Shown in pieces: positions 46,201 to 54,310 of a stretch of DNA of 64,000 bases. Source of the stretch: Eshraghiella sp045124255 (GTDB taxonomy: Bacteria; Bacillota; Clostridia; Lachnospirales; Lachnospiraceae); NCBI GenBank assembly GCA_045124255.1, contig JBGVLM010000067.1, positions 1 through 64,000 of the forward strand, in the 5' to 3' direction. The notes under the pieces were generated by a model. The model was given only the letters and a program-made list of their open reading frames with translations. It searched no databases and was not told where the DNA came from. Position 1 is the first letter of the stretch. Each line of letters opens with the position of its first letter. The position numbers were made by a program, and so were the translations under genes.

Positions 46201-46950
46201 ATTAAATTAAGTGAATCAAAGGTAACAATCTATGTTGATGATACAATCAGTATTAAGGCAACAGTTAATCCTGAAAATGCAACGGTTAAGGATTTAATCT
46301 GGACATCGGATGATGAGAGTATTGCCAAGGTATATCAGGATGGTGATGTAACAGGTATGGCACCGGGAAGAACTATTGTGCATGCTACATCAACGGATGG
46401 TAACGAAATTGTTGCAAGCTGTACTATTATTGTTAAAGAGAGAGTAAGTGCTACTTCAATAAGGCTTAATTCATCAGAGATAACAATGCTTAAGGGTAAG
46501 ACACGTAAGCTTACGGCAACAATCTATCCGTTAAAGACGACAGATGATATAAACTGGGTATCAACTGATACTTCAATTGTACAGGTGGACCAGCAGGGTA
46601 ATATTATTACAGTCGGAGCAGGTACATGTGAAGTAATTGTATTCAGCACAAGCGGTTCGGTTGAGGACGTATGTGTGGTTCATTCAATCGCAATGCACTG
46701 CACTAACCTTAAGCTGGAACAGTATGATACATTTAACCTGTATGTAGACGGAGCGCCGGGAACGGTTTCATGGAGAAGTTCTAATCCTAGAATTGCAACA
46801 GTTGACCAGAGCGGTGTAGTTACCGGAAGAATGCCTGGTGAGTGTGTAATTACAGGAACAGTTGATGGTAAAACCGTAACATGTAAGGTTAAGATTCTTG
46901 CAGTTGACCCGGGTAAATTTATTAATTCTGATTTTGAATGGAACAGATAA
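43285..46950 (+). CDS. Large secreted protein of about 14 bacterial Ig-like (BIG2) domains
   Basis: The 1221-residue product has a basic-hydrophobic signal or anchor sequence at about 12-35. About 14 consecutive Ig-like domains of 75-100 residues follow, with the recurring core W-S-S-S-D-T-S-x-A-T-V-D-x-x-G-x-V-T. No LPXTG motif, cell-wall binding repeat or C-terminal membrane segment is seen, and the last 15 residues are non-repetitive. Such proteins are surface stalks or adhesins. The sigma-28-like promoter suggests a motility-linked role. The gene is single, between a LacI regulator and aroB. Confidence 0.85.
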   Translation: MRFVNFLKGHWKSAVILMVIAIATTIGVVAVRASTVTIMVDKATIAFSATNLTETINATANLSLDPGVSGGTYSWSVDDPEVATITANEGSGTVLSKGAGKTTVNITYMLSDGTSDTKRIPVIVPLTVNSERVQGVLRVGQSDIVTCDAASSKYVEWTSSNSNIVSVSADTSASSNGSVATITAVSGGTAVITCSIPSDSLSALSFVVTVGVSIDETEITVEQGGSKPLTTNSSSVQDVYWWSENPEVATVQNGVVYGVYAGTTTVYGSCIENDKVTPNASDSVTVTVPYEVVVPSTTVLVGDLVDVKTTANPTQVNYMSSNNNVLYYDIETGKFKANSTGRATITVSWNGQSEVIDIEVIDGFSLSTNSLSLNIGTSGEVSALVSNLEQPVHWTVADVNMVDLIVSDDGLSVTVVAKETGTYGYTTLVASQEINGVVKSAECRVYVTNPVSNLTLLYNGNPITEVISAAKGTGVYITAYLNFGSEVVPANTNLSWVSSDTSVVTLTPITTTGQQQLCQINAVGGGNATVTVVSEDGLYIATADFYVTEGVTSITLDEESVTAQMALEKFQLKATISPDTDGVDKTVIWATLDPSIVTVDQNGLVTFVGPGETYISATSGADSQKVAYCKFHITQQVEGIKMDYKEVTMNVKDELRLTTVISPSNATNQNLIWSSSNDSVVKVDESGLITAVSSGTATIIVQTEDGGYIDMTNVTVLQPVTEIKLSNTEMSVKKGTIFWLNATVLPDTADNKNVTWSSSDTSLATVDPDGKVTTLACGTVTISCVSADNGTVAYCIVEITEPVTGLELNTYYQEMVSGTKFVIVPTVLPFDAINKAVTYVSSDTEVATVDEYGVVTAVRGGTCEIIVTTVESSVTRTCTIVVKEFVTSIDIVDNPEYLNITEFTELGVEVGTETATNKAVIWTSSNPKVATVDQNGRVVGVGIGSAVITATAADGSGVSDAVIIKVIYPVKDIKLSESKVTIYVDDTISIKATVNPENATVKDLIWTSDDESIAKVYQDGDVTGMAPGRTIVHATSTDGNEIVASCTIIVKERVSATSIRLNSSEITMLKGKTRKLTATIYPLKTTDDINWVSTDTSIVQVDQQGNIITVGAGTCEVIVFSTSGSVEDVCVVHSIAMHCTNLKLEQYDTFNLYVDGAPGTVSWRSSNPRIATVDQSGVVTGRMPGECVITGTVDGKTVTCKVKILAVDPGKFINSDFEWNR

Positions 46951-46960
46951 AAGATTTTGG

Positions 46961-46998
46961 CAGGGCTGGAAGTTGAACTTTCAGTCCTGTTGTGTTTT
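46961..46998 (+). terminator. Terminator of the Ig-repeat gene
   Basis: A long imperfect stem (46961-46974 with 46976-46989; the innermost pairs cannot close) is followed by ttgtgtttt. It confirms a monocistronic unit. Confidence 0.7.
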
Positions 46999-47029
46999 AT
47001 AAAAGATATATTTATAATTGGAGGCTAAA

Positions 47030-48142
47030 ATGAGTGTTTATAATGTTGAATTAAAAAAAATAGTGGATGATTCCTATGATATTGAAATAGGATTTAATTT
47101 ACAGAATCAGTTAATCGAAGATATTAAGGCAGGACTGGCAGGCAATATCAGAAAGTTTGTTGTAGTAACAGATTCCAATGTTAAACCAATTTATGCAGAG
47201 CCGATTTATAAGAAACTGTCTGACTGCGGTTATACCTGTGATTTGATTTCTTTTGAGGCAGGAGAGAAGAGCAAGACACGCCGGACCAAGGAATATATTG
47301 AGGATACAATGCTTGAAAAAGGTTATAGAAGGGATTGCTGTATAATAGCTGTAGGAGGCGGAGTTGTAACAGATGTTGCAGGCTTTGTTGCAGGTACATT
47401 TGGCAGAGGAGTTCCTTTTATTAATTATGCGACTACTTTGCTTGCAGCGGCAGATGCGTCAATCGGAGGTAAGACAGCTGTTGATACACCGCTGGCAACT
47501 AATTTAATTGGATTATTTAACCAGCCTAAGAAGGTTTATATTGATATTGCGGCATGGAAAACTTTGCCTGAAAGACAGATTTACAGCGGAATGGCAGAAA
47601 CAGTTAAGCATGCATGTATGGCAGACAGGGAATTCTTTGAATATCTGGAAGCTAATATCGACAGAATACTGGCTGTTGATTCGAATGCCTGTGAGCATAT
47701 TTCGGAATGCAACTGTAATATTAAATATCAGGTTGTAATGAAAGATGAAAGAGAGAGCGGATTAAGGGAAATACTTAATCTCGGACATACTGTGGGAAGA
47801 GCAGTGGAGACCGTGAGTGATTACAGACTGCTCCATGGTGAGGCTGTTTCAATCGGACTTGTTGCTCAGGCACGTTTAGCACAGAAATACGGATATATGT
47901 CAGAGGAAGAGGTTAACAGAGTAATTGCACTGCTTAATAAATGCAAGCTTCCGACATCAATACCGGATTACATCAACCGCAAAGAGCTTGTTAAGAAATT
48001 ATATACTGACAAGAAAGTTAAAAACGGACAGCTTCGTTTTGTCCTTGAAAAAGGAATAGGAGAGGTCGTTCAGTTTGGGGATAATAATTTTGCTAAACCT
48101 GTATCTGAAGAGGAAGCAGAAGAAATAATTGGTTTGTTATAA
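47030..48142 (+). CDS. aroB: 3-dehydroquinate synthase
   Basis: AroB makes 3-dehydroquinate from DAHP, the second step of the shikimate route, with NAD and a metal. The 370-residue product carries AVGGGVVTDVAGFVAGTFGRG, the TTLLAAADASIGGKTAVD segment and the metal-binding H-x-x-x-x-H region NLGHTVGRAVE...LLHGEA. The ATG at 47030 with ggagg is used. The gene stands alone between two terminators, away from other aro genes. Confidence 0.95.
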   Translation: MSVYNVELKKIVDDSYDIEIGFNLQNQLIEDIKAGLAGNIRKFVVVTDSNVKPIYAEPIYKKLSDCGYTCDLISFEAGEKSKTRRTKEYIEDTMLEKGYRRDCCIIAVGGGVVTDVAGFVAGTFGRGVPFINYATTLLAAADASIGGKTAVDTPLATNLIGLFNQPKKVYIDIAAWKTLPERQIYSGMAETVKHACMADREFFEYLEANIDRILAVDSNACEHISECNCNIKYQVVMKDERESGLREILNLGHTVGRAVETVSDYRLLHGEAVSIGLVAQARLAQKYGYMSEEEVNRVIALLNKCKLPTSIPDYINRKELVKKLYTDKKVKNGQLRFVLEKGIGEVVQFGDNNFAKPVSEEEAEEIIGLL

Positions 48143-48150
48143 AAAAGATT

Positions 48151-48177
48151 GGGGCTGTAAAAAACAGTCCCTTTTTT
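48151..48177 (+). terminator. Terminator of aroB
   Basis: An 8-bp stem (48151-48158 with 48164-48171, one G-T pair) and six Ts at 48172-48177, just past the aroB stop. Confidence 0.85.
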
Positions 48178-48208
48178 GTAAAGTTAAAAATAGCTGAACA
48201 TAAAAGTC

Positions 48209-48319
48209 GGAGCTCCAGGGGGAAACCTGAAGCTCCTAGCTTTTAAAATATGAGGGGGGAGATAGAAAGTTATACTTCACTATCCATTTAAGATATTACA
48301 ACCCTAATGTGATGGTTGT
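48209..48319 (+). ncRNA. Candidate structured RNA element of three hairpins
   Basis: The 306-bp gap after aroB holds, past the terminator, three successive stems: ggagct with agctcc extended by ccagg/cctg (about 48211-48236, loop gggaaa), gatag/ctatc (48261-48265 with 48280-48284), and acaacc/ggttgt (48298-48303 with 48314-48319). A purine-rich gaggggggag run (48252-48261) separates the first two. It ends about 55 bp before the promoter of the next gene, so it is not that gene's ordinary leader. No known riboswitch consensus is recognised. Strand is assumed. Confidence 0.4.
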
Positions 48320-48375
48320 GTGAACAAATTAAAGAAAAATTAAAAAAATGCAAAAAAAACTTAATTTTTACTTTA

Positions 48376-48404
48376 TTGATTTTAATTAGCCTATATGTTA
48401 TATT
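48376..48404 (+). promoter_or_regulatory. Sigma-A promoter of the TPR protein gene
   Basis: TTGATT at 48376-48381 and TATATT at 48399-48404 are 17 bp apart, 45 bp upstream of the start. The ribosome site aaagagg precedes the ATG at 48449. Confidence 0.65.
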
Positions 48405-48448
48405 AATTCCTATATGAAAAAGAATAATATTTTTAAAGAGGAATAATT

Positions 48449-49891
48449 ATGAAGGACGATTTTGATTTAGATTTAGAGAAGGAATTGGCAAAGTCAATTG
48501 CTCATATTGTTGATGAAGAGACCAATGGAGCGGAGGTTTTTGTAAAAAGCTCGGTTCCTACCGAGACAATATCAATGCCTAAGGTTGAATCCGGCGAAGA
48601 GAAGGAGGAGCCTCAGGAGCAGCCTGATGAGCCGGAGGAAGAGGATACAATTTCAAAGAAAAAGAAAATAAAGCATTTAGTCATTATGATTGTGAGTATC
48701 GTTGCAGCAATTGCTGTTATCGGTGTTGCAGCATATTTTATTGTAAGATATGCATACAGAAGCAGTATGGATAATTATGGTTATCACAATAATGCGGGTT
48801 ACGCAGCATTGAATAATAAGGATTATGCCACTGCCGCAGAGCATTTTGAAAAAGGTCTTACTTATGAAGACGGCAGAAATGATACTGATATGATGATGTA
48901 TCTGTATGAATGCTATATATATCTGGATAAGGAAGACGAGGCAATCGATACATTATATAAAGTTTTGGAGTTTAATGATAATAACTATTATAATGCATTG
49001 TATTATCTTGTAAAATATTATGATGAAGACGAAGATTATGAAACATTAAAGAAATTATATGATGAGAATAAGGATTCAAAGAATTCCGATGTACTTTCTT
49101 TATTTGCAATATATCAGGCGTCAGCACCGCTTGCTTCGCCTGTAAGCGATACCTATAGCGATGACCAGGAGGTAACTCTTGCAACTAAGAAGGGAAGCGT
49201 AATTTATTACACAACTGACGGAACCGAACCTAATGAATTCAGTACCGAATATACAGAGAAGATTACTGTCTCAGAGGGAACCACAACAATTAAGTTTATT
49301 GCTGTCAATGAGTATGGCTTTGCTTCTGATGTTGTAACCGAGGAGTATGTTGTTAATTATAAGGCACCTTCTGCACCGACTATTTTCCCGGAGAAGACCT
49401 CATTTAAGCAGGCTTCTGATGTGATGGTAACAATTAATAATATTGCTGATGACGCAGTTGCTTATTATACGATTGACGGAACCATTCCTAATGAGGACAG
49501 TACTGTTTATGAAGGAGCATTTGCACTTCCTGCAGGTTCAACAATTGTAAATGTACTTATTGTTGATTCACATGGTCTTACATGCAGAACCTCTAAGACA
49601 TACAATGTAACCTATATTTCAGATATTACGGAAGCTGATGCATTGACCAATATATGGAGCAAGCTTGAAGAAGAGGAATATGTTGACGAGGAACATCTTG
49701 ATGAGGATGGTAATTTATGTGAGCTTCAGTATTATACAAAGAAGACAATTGATGATATAACAGTTTATATGTATTATTATTCAGTTGACGGCGAGATAGA
49801 GGATTACTGGTTTGCTGCAGATGACAGCAAGGGTGAGGTATATAAGATTACCAAGAATAAGAAGGATGAATATGTTCTTAAAAAATTATAA
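48449..49891 (+). CDS. Membrane-anchored TPR protein with chitobiase-type C-terminal domains
   Basis: The 480-residue product has an acidic cytoplasmic N-terminus and one membrane segment at about 72-95. Tetratricopeptide-like helices follow at about 110-225 (AALNNKDYATAAEHFEKGL). Two beta domains of the CHB_HEX_C type come next (about 230-395), each with a Y-Y-T-x-D-G-T-x-P-N motif. The last 80 residues are acidic and unassigned. Such beta domains are found on extracellular carbohydrate-active or surface proteins but no catalytic domain is present. The function is unknown; a cell-surface scaffold is likely. Confidence 0.8.
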   Translation: MKDDFDLDLEKELAKSIAHIVDEETNGAEVFVKSSVPTETISMPKVESGEEKEEPQEQPDEPEEEDTISKKKKIKHLVIMIVSIVAAIAVIGVAAYFIVRYAYRSSMDNYGYHNNAGYAALNNKDYATAAEHFEKGLTYEDGRNDTDMMMYLYECYIYLDKEDEAIDTLYKVLEFNDNNYYNALYYLVKYYDEDEDYETLKKLYDENKDSKNSDVLSLFAIYQASAPLASPVSDTYSDDQEVTLATKKGSVIYYTTDGTEPNEFSTEYTEKITVSEGTTTIKFIAVNEYGFASDVVTEEYVVNYKAPSAPTIFPEKTSFKQASDVMVTINNIADDAVAYYTIDGTIPNEDSTVYEGAFALPAGSTIVNVLIVDSHGLTCRTSKTYNVTYISDITEADALTNIWSKLEEEEYVDEEHLDEDGNLCELQYYTKKTIDDITVYMYYYSVDGEIEDYWFAADDSKGEVYKITKNKKDEYVLKKL

Positions 49892-49904
49892 AAATTAAAT
49901 TTTG

Positions 49905-49935
49905 CCGGCGTATTTTACAATACGCCGGTTTTTTT
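49905..49935 (+). terminator. Terminator of the TPR protein gene
   Basis: A perfect 10-bp GC-rich stem (49905-49914 with 49919-49928, loop ttac) followed by seven Ts. Confidence 0.9.
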
Positions 49936-49947
49936 GTCGATTTATTC

Positions 49948-49976
49948 TTGCATAAAATGATGTATTTGTATACAAT
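49948..49976 (+). promoter_or_regulatory. Sigma-A promoter of nfnAB
   Basis: TTGCAT at 49948-49953 and TACAAT at 49971-49976 with a 17-bp spacer, 32 bp before the start. Confidence 0.65.
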
Positions 49977-50007
49977 GTAAGTTGAGATAAATTTAGGAGG
50001 TAGCTTT

Positions 50008-50898
50008 ATGTATAAGATACGGAAAGCGGAGAAACTGGCTGATAAGATTTTTATGATGGATATTGAGGCTCCACGTGTAGCTAAATCATGTGAGCCGGGT
50101 CAGTTTGTAATTGTTAAAATGGATGAGAAGGGTGAAAGAATTCCACTTACCATTTGTGACTATGACAGAGAAGAAGGAATTGTTACAATTGTATTTCAGA
50201 TAGTTGGTGCTTCAACTGCAGAAATGGCAGAGATGAAGGCCGGAGATGCTTTTGAGGATTTTGTAGGACCTTTAGGCTGTGCATCCGAGCTTATTTATGA
50301 AGATGTTGAAGCGTTAAAGAATAAGAAGATTTTATTTGTTGCAGGCGGTGTTGGTACAGCTCCTGTATATCCACAGGTTAAGTGGCTTCATGAGCATGGC
50401 GTTATGGCAGATGTCATTGTAGGCTCTAAGACCAAGGATTTATTAATTCTTGAGAAGGAAATGGAAGCTGTTGCCGGCAATCTTTACGTAACTACGGATG
50501 ACGGAAGCTACGGAAGAAGCGGAATGGTTACAGATACAATCAAATACCTTGTTAATGAGCAGGGAATTAAGTATGACCATTGCGTAGCAATCGGACCAAT
50601 GATTATGATGAAGTTTGTCTGCCTGCTTACTAAGGAATTAGGTATTCCTACTGTTGTCAGCCTTAATCCGATTATGGTTGACGGTACCGGTATGTGCGGA
50701 GCATGCCGTGTGCAGGTAGGTAATGAGGTTAAATTTGCATGCGTTGACGGACCTGAGTTTGACGGACATCTTGTTGATTTTGACCAGGCAATGAAGAGAC
50801 AGCAGATGTATAAGACAGAGGAAGGCAGAGCAATGCTTAAGATTACAGAAGGTGCAACACACAAGAATGGCGGTTGTGGCTGCGGAGGTGACAAATAA
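50008..50898 (+). CDS. nfnA: Ferredoxin-NADP+ reductase alpha subunit (NfnA-type FAD/NAD(P) protein)
   Basis: The 296-residue flavoprotein has an FAD-binding beta-barrel and an NAD(P)-binding fold (GGVGTAPVYPQV). A Cys cluster near the C-terminus (GTGMCGACRVQV, then FACVDGPEF) would bind a 2Fe-2S centre. It pairs with NfnB in electron bifurcation between NADH, ferredoxin and NADP+. The family also includes sulfide dehydrogenase and dihydroorotate dehydrogenase electron-transfer subunits; the partner gene makes Nfn the best call. It overlaps nfnB by one base. Confidence 0.85.
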   Translation: MYKIRKAEKLADKIFMMDIEAPRVAKSCEPGQFVIVKMDEKGERIPLTICDYDREEGIVTIVFQIVGASTAEMAEMKAGDAFEDFVGPLGCASELIYEDVEALKNKKILFVAGGVGTAPVYPQVKWLHEHGVMADVIVGSKTKDLLILEKEMEAVAGNLYVTTDDGSYGRSGMVTDTIKYLVNEQGIKYDHCVAIGPMIMMKFVCLLTKELGIPTVVSLNPIMVDGTGMCGACRVQVGNEVKFACVDGPEFDGHLVDFDQAMKRQQMYKTEEGRAMLKITEGATHKNGGCGCGGDK

Positions 50899-52280
50899 TG
50901 GATATGATGAAAAGAGTGCCTGTAAGAGAGCAGGAGCCAAAGGTAAGAGCAACCAATTTTGACGAGGTTTGCCTTGGATATAATGAAGAAGAGGCTATGG
51001 CAGAGGCTTCAAGATGTTTAAACTGCAAGAATGCTATGTGTATGCAGGGATGTCCTGTTTCAATCAACATTCCTGGCTTTATTAATGAGGTTAAGCAGGG
51101 TAATTTTGCTGAGGCATACAGAATTATCAGCGAATCATCAGCACTTCCTGCTGTTTGCGGACGTGTATGTCCTCAGGAGTCACAGTGTGAAGGTAAATGT
51201 ATCAGAGGAATTAAGGGTGAGCCTGTTTCAATCGGTAAATTAGAGAGATTTGTTGCTGACTGGGCAAGACAGAACGGTATATCACCGGAGCCTGCCAAGG
51301 AGAAGAAGAATAAGAAGGTTGCCGTTATCGGTTCAGGCCCTTCAGGTCTTACCTGTGCAGGAGACCTTGCTAAGATGGGTTATGATGTAACAATTTTTGA
51401 AGCATTACATAAAGCCGGCGGAGTACTTGTATATGGTATTCCTGAATTCCGTTTACCTAAGGAAGAGGTTGTACAGGCTGAGGTTGAGAATGTTAAGAAG
51501 CTTGGTGTAAAGATTGAGACTAATGTTGTAGTTGGTAAGGCTGTAAGAATTGATGACTTAATGGCAGAGGGCTTTGAAGCCGTATTTATCGGTTCAGGTG
51601 CAGGACTTCCGAGATTTATGGGAATTCCGGGAGAGAATGCTAATGGTGTATTCTCAGCCAATGAGTACCTTACAAGAAGCAATCTTATGAAAGCTTTTAA
51701 GGACGAATATGCTACCCCTATTGCAGCAGGCACAAAGGTTGCTGTTGTCGGCGGCGGTAATGTTGCGATGGATGCTGCAAGAACAGCACTTCGTCTTGGT
51801 GCAGAGGTTCATATTGTATATAGAAGAAGTGAGGAAGAACTTCCTGCCAGAGTTGAGGAAGTACATCATGCTAAGGAAGAGGGCATTATTTTTGACCTTC
51901 TTACTAATCCTACGGAAATCCTTGTTGATGAAAAAGGCTGGGTTAAGGGTATGAAATGTGTTAAGATGGAGCTTGGCGAGCCTGATGAATCAGGCAGAAG
52001 AAGCCCTGTTGAAATCCCGGGTTCAGAATATGAAATGGAACTTGACACAGTTATCATGTCACTCGGAACCTCTCCGAATCCTTTGATTTCTTCTACAACA
52101 GAAGGACTCGATATTAACAGAAGAAAATGTATTGTTGCTGATGAGAATAACGGACAGACATCAAAGATTGGTGTATTTGCCGGAGGAGATGCAGTTACAG
52201 GTGCAGCTACGGTAATTCTTGCAATGGGTGCAGGAAAAGCAGCAGCTAAGGGTATTGACGAATACTTAAGCAATAAATAA
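50898..52280 (+). CDS. nfnB: NfnB / glutamate synthase small-subunit type flavoprotein
   Basis: The 460-residue product has two N-terminal 4Fe-4S Cys clusters (CLNCKNAMCMQGCPVSINIP and CGRVCPQESQCEGKC) and an FAD fold (AVIGSGPSGLTCAGDLAKMG). A second nucleotide fold (VAVVGGGNVAMDAARTA) and the GGDAVTGAATVILAMGAGK end follow. It resembles the GltD/NfnB family and couples NADPH, NADH and ferredoxin pools with its neighbour. A lone NADPH-glutamate synthase GltA function is the alternative. A CodY-box-like sequence sits at 52279-52293. Confidence 0.85.
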   Translation: MDMMKRVPVREQEPKVRATNFDEVCLGYNEEEAMAEASRCLNCKNAMCMQGCPVSINIPGFINEVKQGNFAEAYRIISESSALPAVCGRVCPQESQCEGKCIRGIKGEPVSIGKLERFVADWARQNGISPEPAKEKKNKKVAVIGSGPSGLTCAGDLAKMGYDVTIFEALHKAGGVLVYGIPEFRLPKEEVVQAEVENVKKLGVKIETNVVVGKAVRIDDLMAEGFEAVFIGSGAGLPRFMGIPGENANGVFSANEYLTRSNLMKAFKDEYATPIAAGTKVAVVGGGNVAMDAARTALRLGAEVHIVYRRSEEELPARVEEVHHAKEEGIIFDLLTNPTEILVDEKGWVKGMKCVKMELGEPDESGRRSPVEIPGSEYEMELDTVIMSLGTSPNPLISSTTEGLDINRRKCIVADENNGQTSKIGVFAGGDAVTGAATVILAMGAGKAAAKGIDEYLSNK

Positions 52281-52293
52281 TTTTCTGATATTT
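52279..52293 (+). promoter_or_regulatory. Possible CodY box
   Basis: aattttctgatattt matches 13 of 15 positions of the CodY motif AATTTTCWGAAAATT. It begins in the nfnB stop codon and lies 17 bp before the phosphodiesterase start. In AT-rich DNA this can happen by chance. Confidence 0.25.
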
Positions 52294-52309
52294 TTAGGAT
52301 GGTGTTTGC

Positions 52310-53746
52310 ATGACAGTCGGTATGAATTGCCTTAGCCGGTGCGCTATAACAATAGCGGTATCCCCAGATGTAATTACTAATGTGTGCTTTATTGTTCTTT
52401 TTACATTACTTATTGCTACATTAATAATGTCGTATGCACTATGGAGCAGCAGGGATAAACTCAAAAAATTAATGAATCAGCATACCAATCAGGATACAAT
52501 TACCGGATATGGTAATTTTACCAGATTTATTGATAATGCCAAAAATATGCTTATGTATAACGACAGGCATTATGCTATCGGCTATATTGATGTCAGTAAT
52601 TTTAAATCTATTAATGACTATTATGGCAGGGCACAGGGCGACGGAGTTCTTAAAACTGTTGCCGACAGAATTAATGACCTTGTTATGCCGGACGGTATTT
52701 TTGCACGAAGATTTGCTGACAGATTTGTTTTCATGGTAGATTACCTTGATATAACAAGTCTTGCGTATATTGTTGATACTTATTTGTCAGAGATGGATTA
52801 TCAGATTGAGAGCCTTGAAGAGGTTGTTCGAATAAAATGTAATTGCGGTATTTATGAAGTAACCGACCATAAGGAAAGAATCGAGGAGATGATAGATAAG
52901 GCTGCGATTGCCACCAAGCTCTCCAAGAACAGCATTTCCACCGCAGTTACAATTCTTGATAAGCAGGTCAGCAACGACATAATGCGTAATCAGGAAATTA
53001 CATATAAAATGAACAGTGCATATAAGAACAGGGAATTTGTTGTCTACATTCAGCCTAAGGTAAGCATGACCAATGGTAAAATCGTAGGCGGAGAGGCGCT
53101 GATAAGATGGATGTCCCCTGATGAGGGCATGATTCCACCCATCAGATTTATTCCTCTGTTTGAGGAAAACGGATTTGTTACCAAGCTCGATTTCTATGTT
53201 TTGAATCAGGTTTGTGAAATGATTAGAAGGAGAAGGCAGGGAGCAAGAAGACTTGTTCCGATTTCTGTTAATCAGTCACGTCTGCATGTGTATGATTCGT
53301 TATACATTAATAAATTGATTAAAACGATTGATAAATATGAAATTGACAAAGATAATATTATTTTTGAGGTAACAGAAAGTGCATTTACCGAGAATGCCCA
53401 GGATATGATTGATTTGGTTAACCGTATGGTCCAGATGGGATATAATGTTTCAATGGACGATTTCGGCTGCGGTTATTCCTCTCTGAATATGCTTAATCAG
53501 CTCCCTATCTGTGAGCTTAAACTTGATAAGCAGTTCATTGATGATGAATCCTCAAGGAGCCGTTATATTATCAAGTCAATTGTCGGTCTGTCGCACGGAC
53601 TTGGTATATCTACAGTGTGCGAGGGCGTTGAGACCTTTGAACAGGTTAAATTCCTTCAACAGATAGGCTGTGATATTGCACAGGGATACTATTATGCCAA
53701 ACCAATGCCTATGAATGAATTTGAGAAAATGCTTGATGCAGATTAG
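52310..53746 (+). CDS. c-di-GMP phosphodiesterase (degenerate GGDEF plus EAL)
   Basis: The 478-residue protein has one N-terminal membrane segment (about 22-45), a GGDEF-like domain (about 60-220) and an EAL domain (about 235-475). The GGDEF signature has become FADRF, so no cyclase activity is expected. The EAL domain keeps EALIRW (about 262), VNQSR, the FEVTES block, MDDFGCGYSSL (about 382) and LKLDKQFI, so it should hydrolyse c-di-GMP. It may act on the pool sensed by the PilZ protein upstream in this window. A terminator follows. Confidence 0.9.
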   Translation: MTVGMNCLSRCAITIAVSPDVITNVCFIVLFTLLIATLIMSYALWSSRDKLKKLMNQHTNQDTITGYGNFTRFIDNAKNMLMYNDRHYAIGYIDVSNFKSINDYYGRAQGDGVLKTVADRINDLVMPDGIFARRFADRFVFMVDYLDITSLAYIVDTYLSEMDYQIESLEEVVRIKCNCGIYEVTDHKERIEEMIDKAAIATKLSKNSISTAVTILDKQVSNDIMRNQEITYKMNSAYKNREFVVYIQPKVSMTNGKIVGGEALIRWMSPDEGMIPPIRFIPLFEENGFVTKLDFYVLNQVCEMIRRRRQGARRLVPISVNQSRLHVYDSLYINKLIKTIDKYEIDKDNIIFEVTESAFTENAQDMIDLVNRMVQMGYNVSMDDFGCGYSSLNMLNQLPICELKLDKQFIDDESSRSRYIIKSIVGLSHGLGISTVCEGVETFEQVKFLQQIGCDIAQGYYYAKPMPMNEFEKMLDAD

Positions 53747-53754
53747 ATTTTATG

Positions 53755-53786
53755 GTGCAGCTTCTTTATGAAGTTGCACTTTTTTT
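53755..53786 (+). terminator. Terminator of nfnAB-phosphodiesterase unit
   Basis: A 10-bp stem (53755-53764 with 53770-53779) followed by a T-run at 53780-53786. Confidence 0.85.
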
Positions 53787-53808
53787 GTGCACATGTTATT
53801 CTCAATCT

Positions 53809-54288
53809 ATGAAGATTACAATTATATGCGTGGGCAAAATAAAAGAAAAATTTTATCAGGAGGCAATAGCCGAATACAGCAAAAGACTTTCAAGATACTG
53901 TAAACTGGAAATAATTGAGGTTGCAGATGAGAAGACACCCGACGGATGTTCTGCGGTTATGGAGGAGCAGATAAAGGCAAAAGAGGGTGACAGAATACTC
54001 AATGCATTAAAGGGCGATGAATATGTTATTTCACTTGCAATTGAAGGTAAGAAACTCGATTCGGTTGCTTTTGCGGACAGAATCAACAATCTCGGAATTC
54101 AGGGCAAAAGTCATATTGCTTTTATTATAGGCGGTTCCCTCGGACTTGACAGAAGGATTACCGCTCAGAGTGATATGATGCTAAGCTTTTCAGATATGAC
54201 GTTTCCGCATCAGCTTATGAGAGTAGTTCTGCTGGAGCAGGTGTACAGGGGTTACAGGATAATTAACGGGGAGCCGTATCATAAATAA
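53809..54288 (+). CDS. rlmH: 23S rRNA (pseudouridine1915-N3)-methyltransferase RlmH
   Basis: RlmH methylates pseudouridine 1915 of 23S rRNA on 70S ribosomes. The 159-residue product has MKITIICVGKIKEKFY at its start, the SPOUT motif IAFIIGGSLGLD and the C-terminus FPHQLMRVVLLEQVYRGYRI. The ATG at 53809 is used; upstream in-frame codons lie in the terminator. No clear ribosome site precedes it. Confidence 0.95.
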   Translation: MKITIICVGKIKEKFYQEAIAEYSKRLSRYCKLEIIEVADEKTPDGCSAVMEEQIKAKEGDRILNALKGDEYVISLAIEGKKLDSVAFADRINNLGIQGKSHIAFIIGGSLGLDRRITAQSDMMLSFSDMTFPHQLMRVVLLEQVYRGYRIINGEPYHK

Positions 54289-54310
54289 TGAAGATGTCAG
54301 CATATATAAG

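Noticed and set aside
43285..46950. DNA repeat array or CRISPR-like pattern
   Set aside because: The periodicity is that of protein Ig domains of diverged sequence; there are no identical direct repeats with unique spacers. No CRISPR array was seen anywhere in the window.
48250..48291. 13-codon frame within the intergenic element
   Set aside because: It has no ribosome site, the purine run lies inside rather than before it, and it is too short to separate from chance.
48180..48448. Known riboswitch (c-di-GMP, c-di-AMP, or similar)
   Set aside because: No consensus core of those classes could be matched by eye, and the stems lie upstream of the next promoter.
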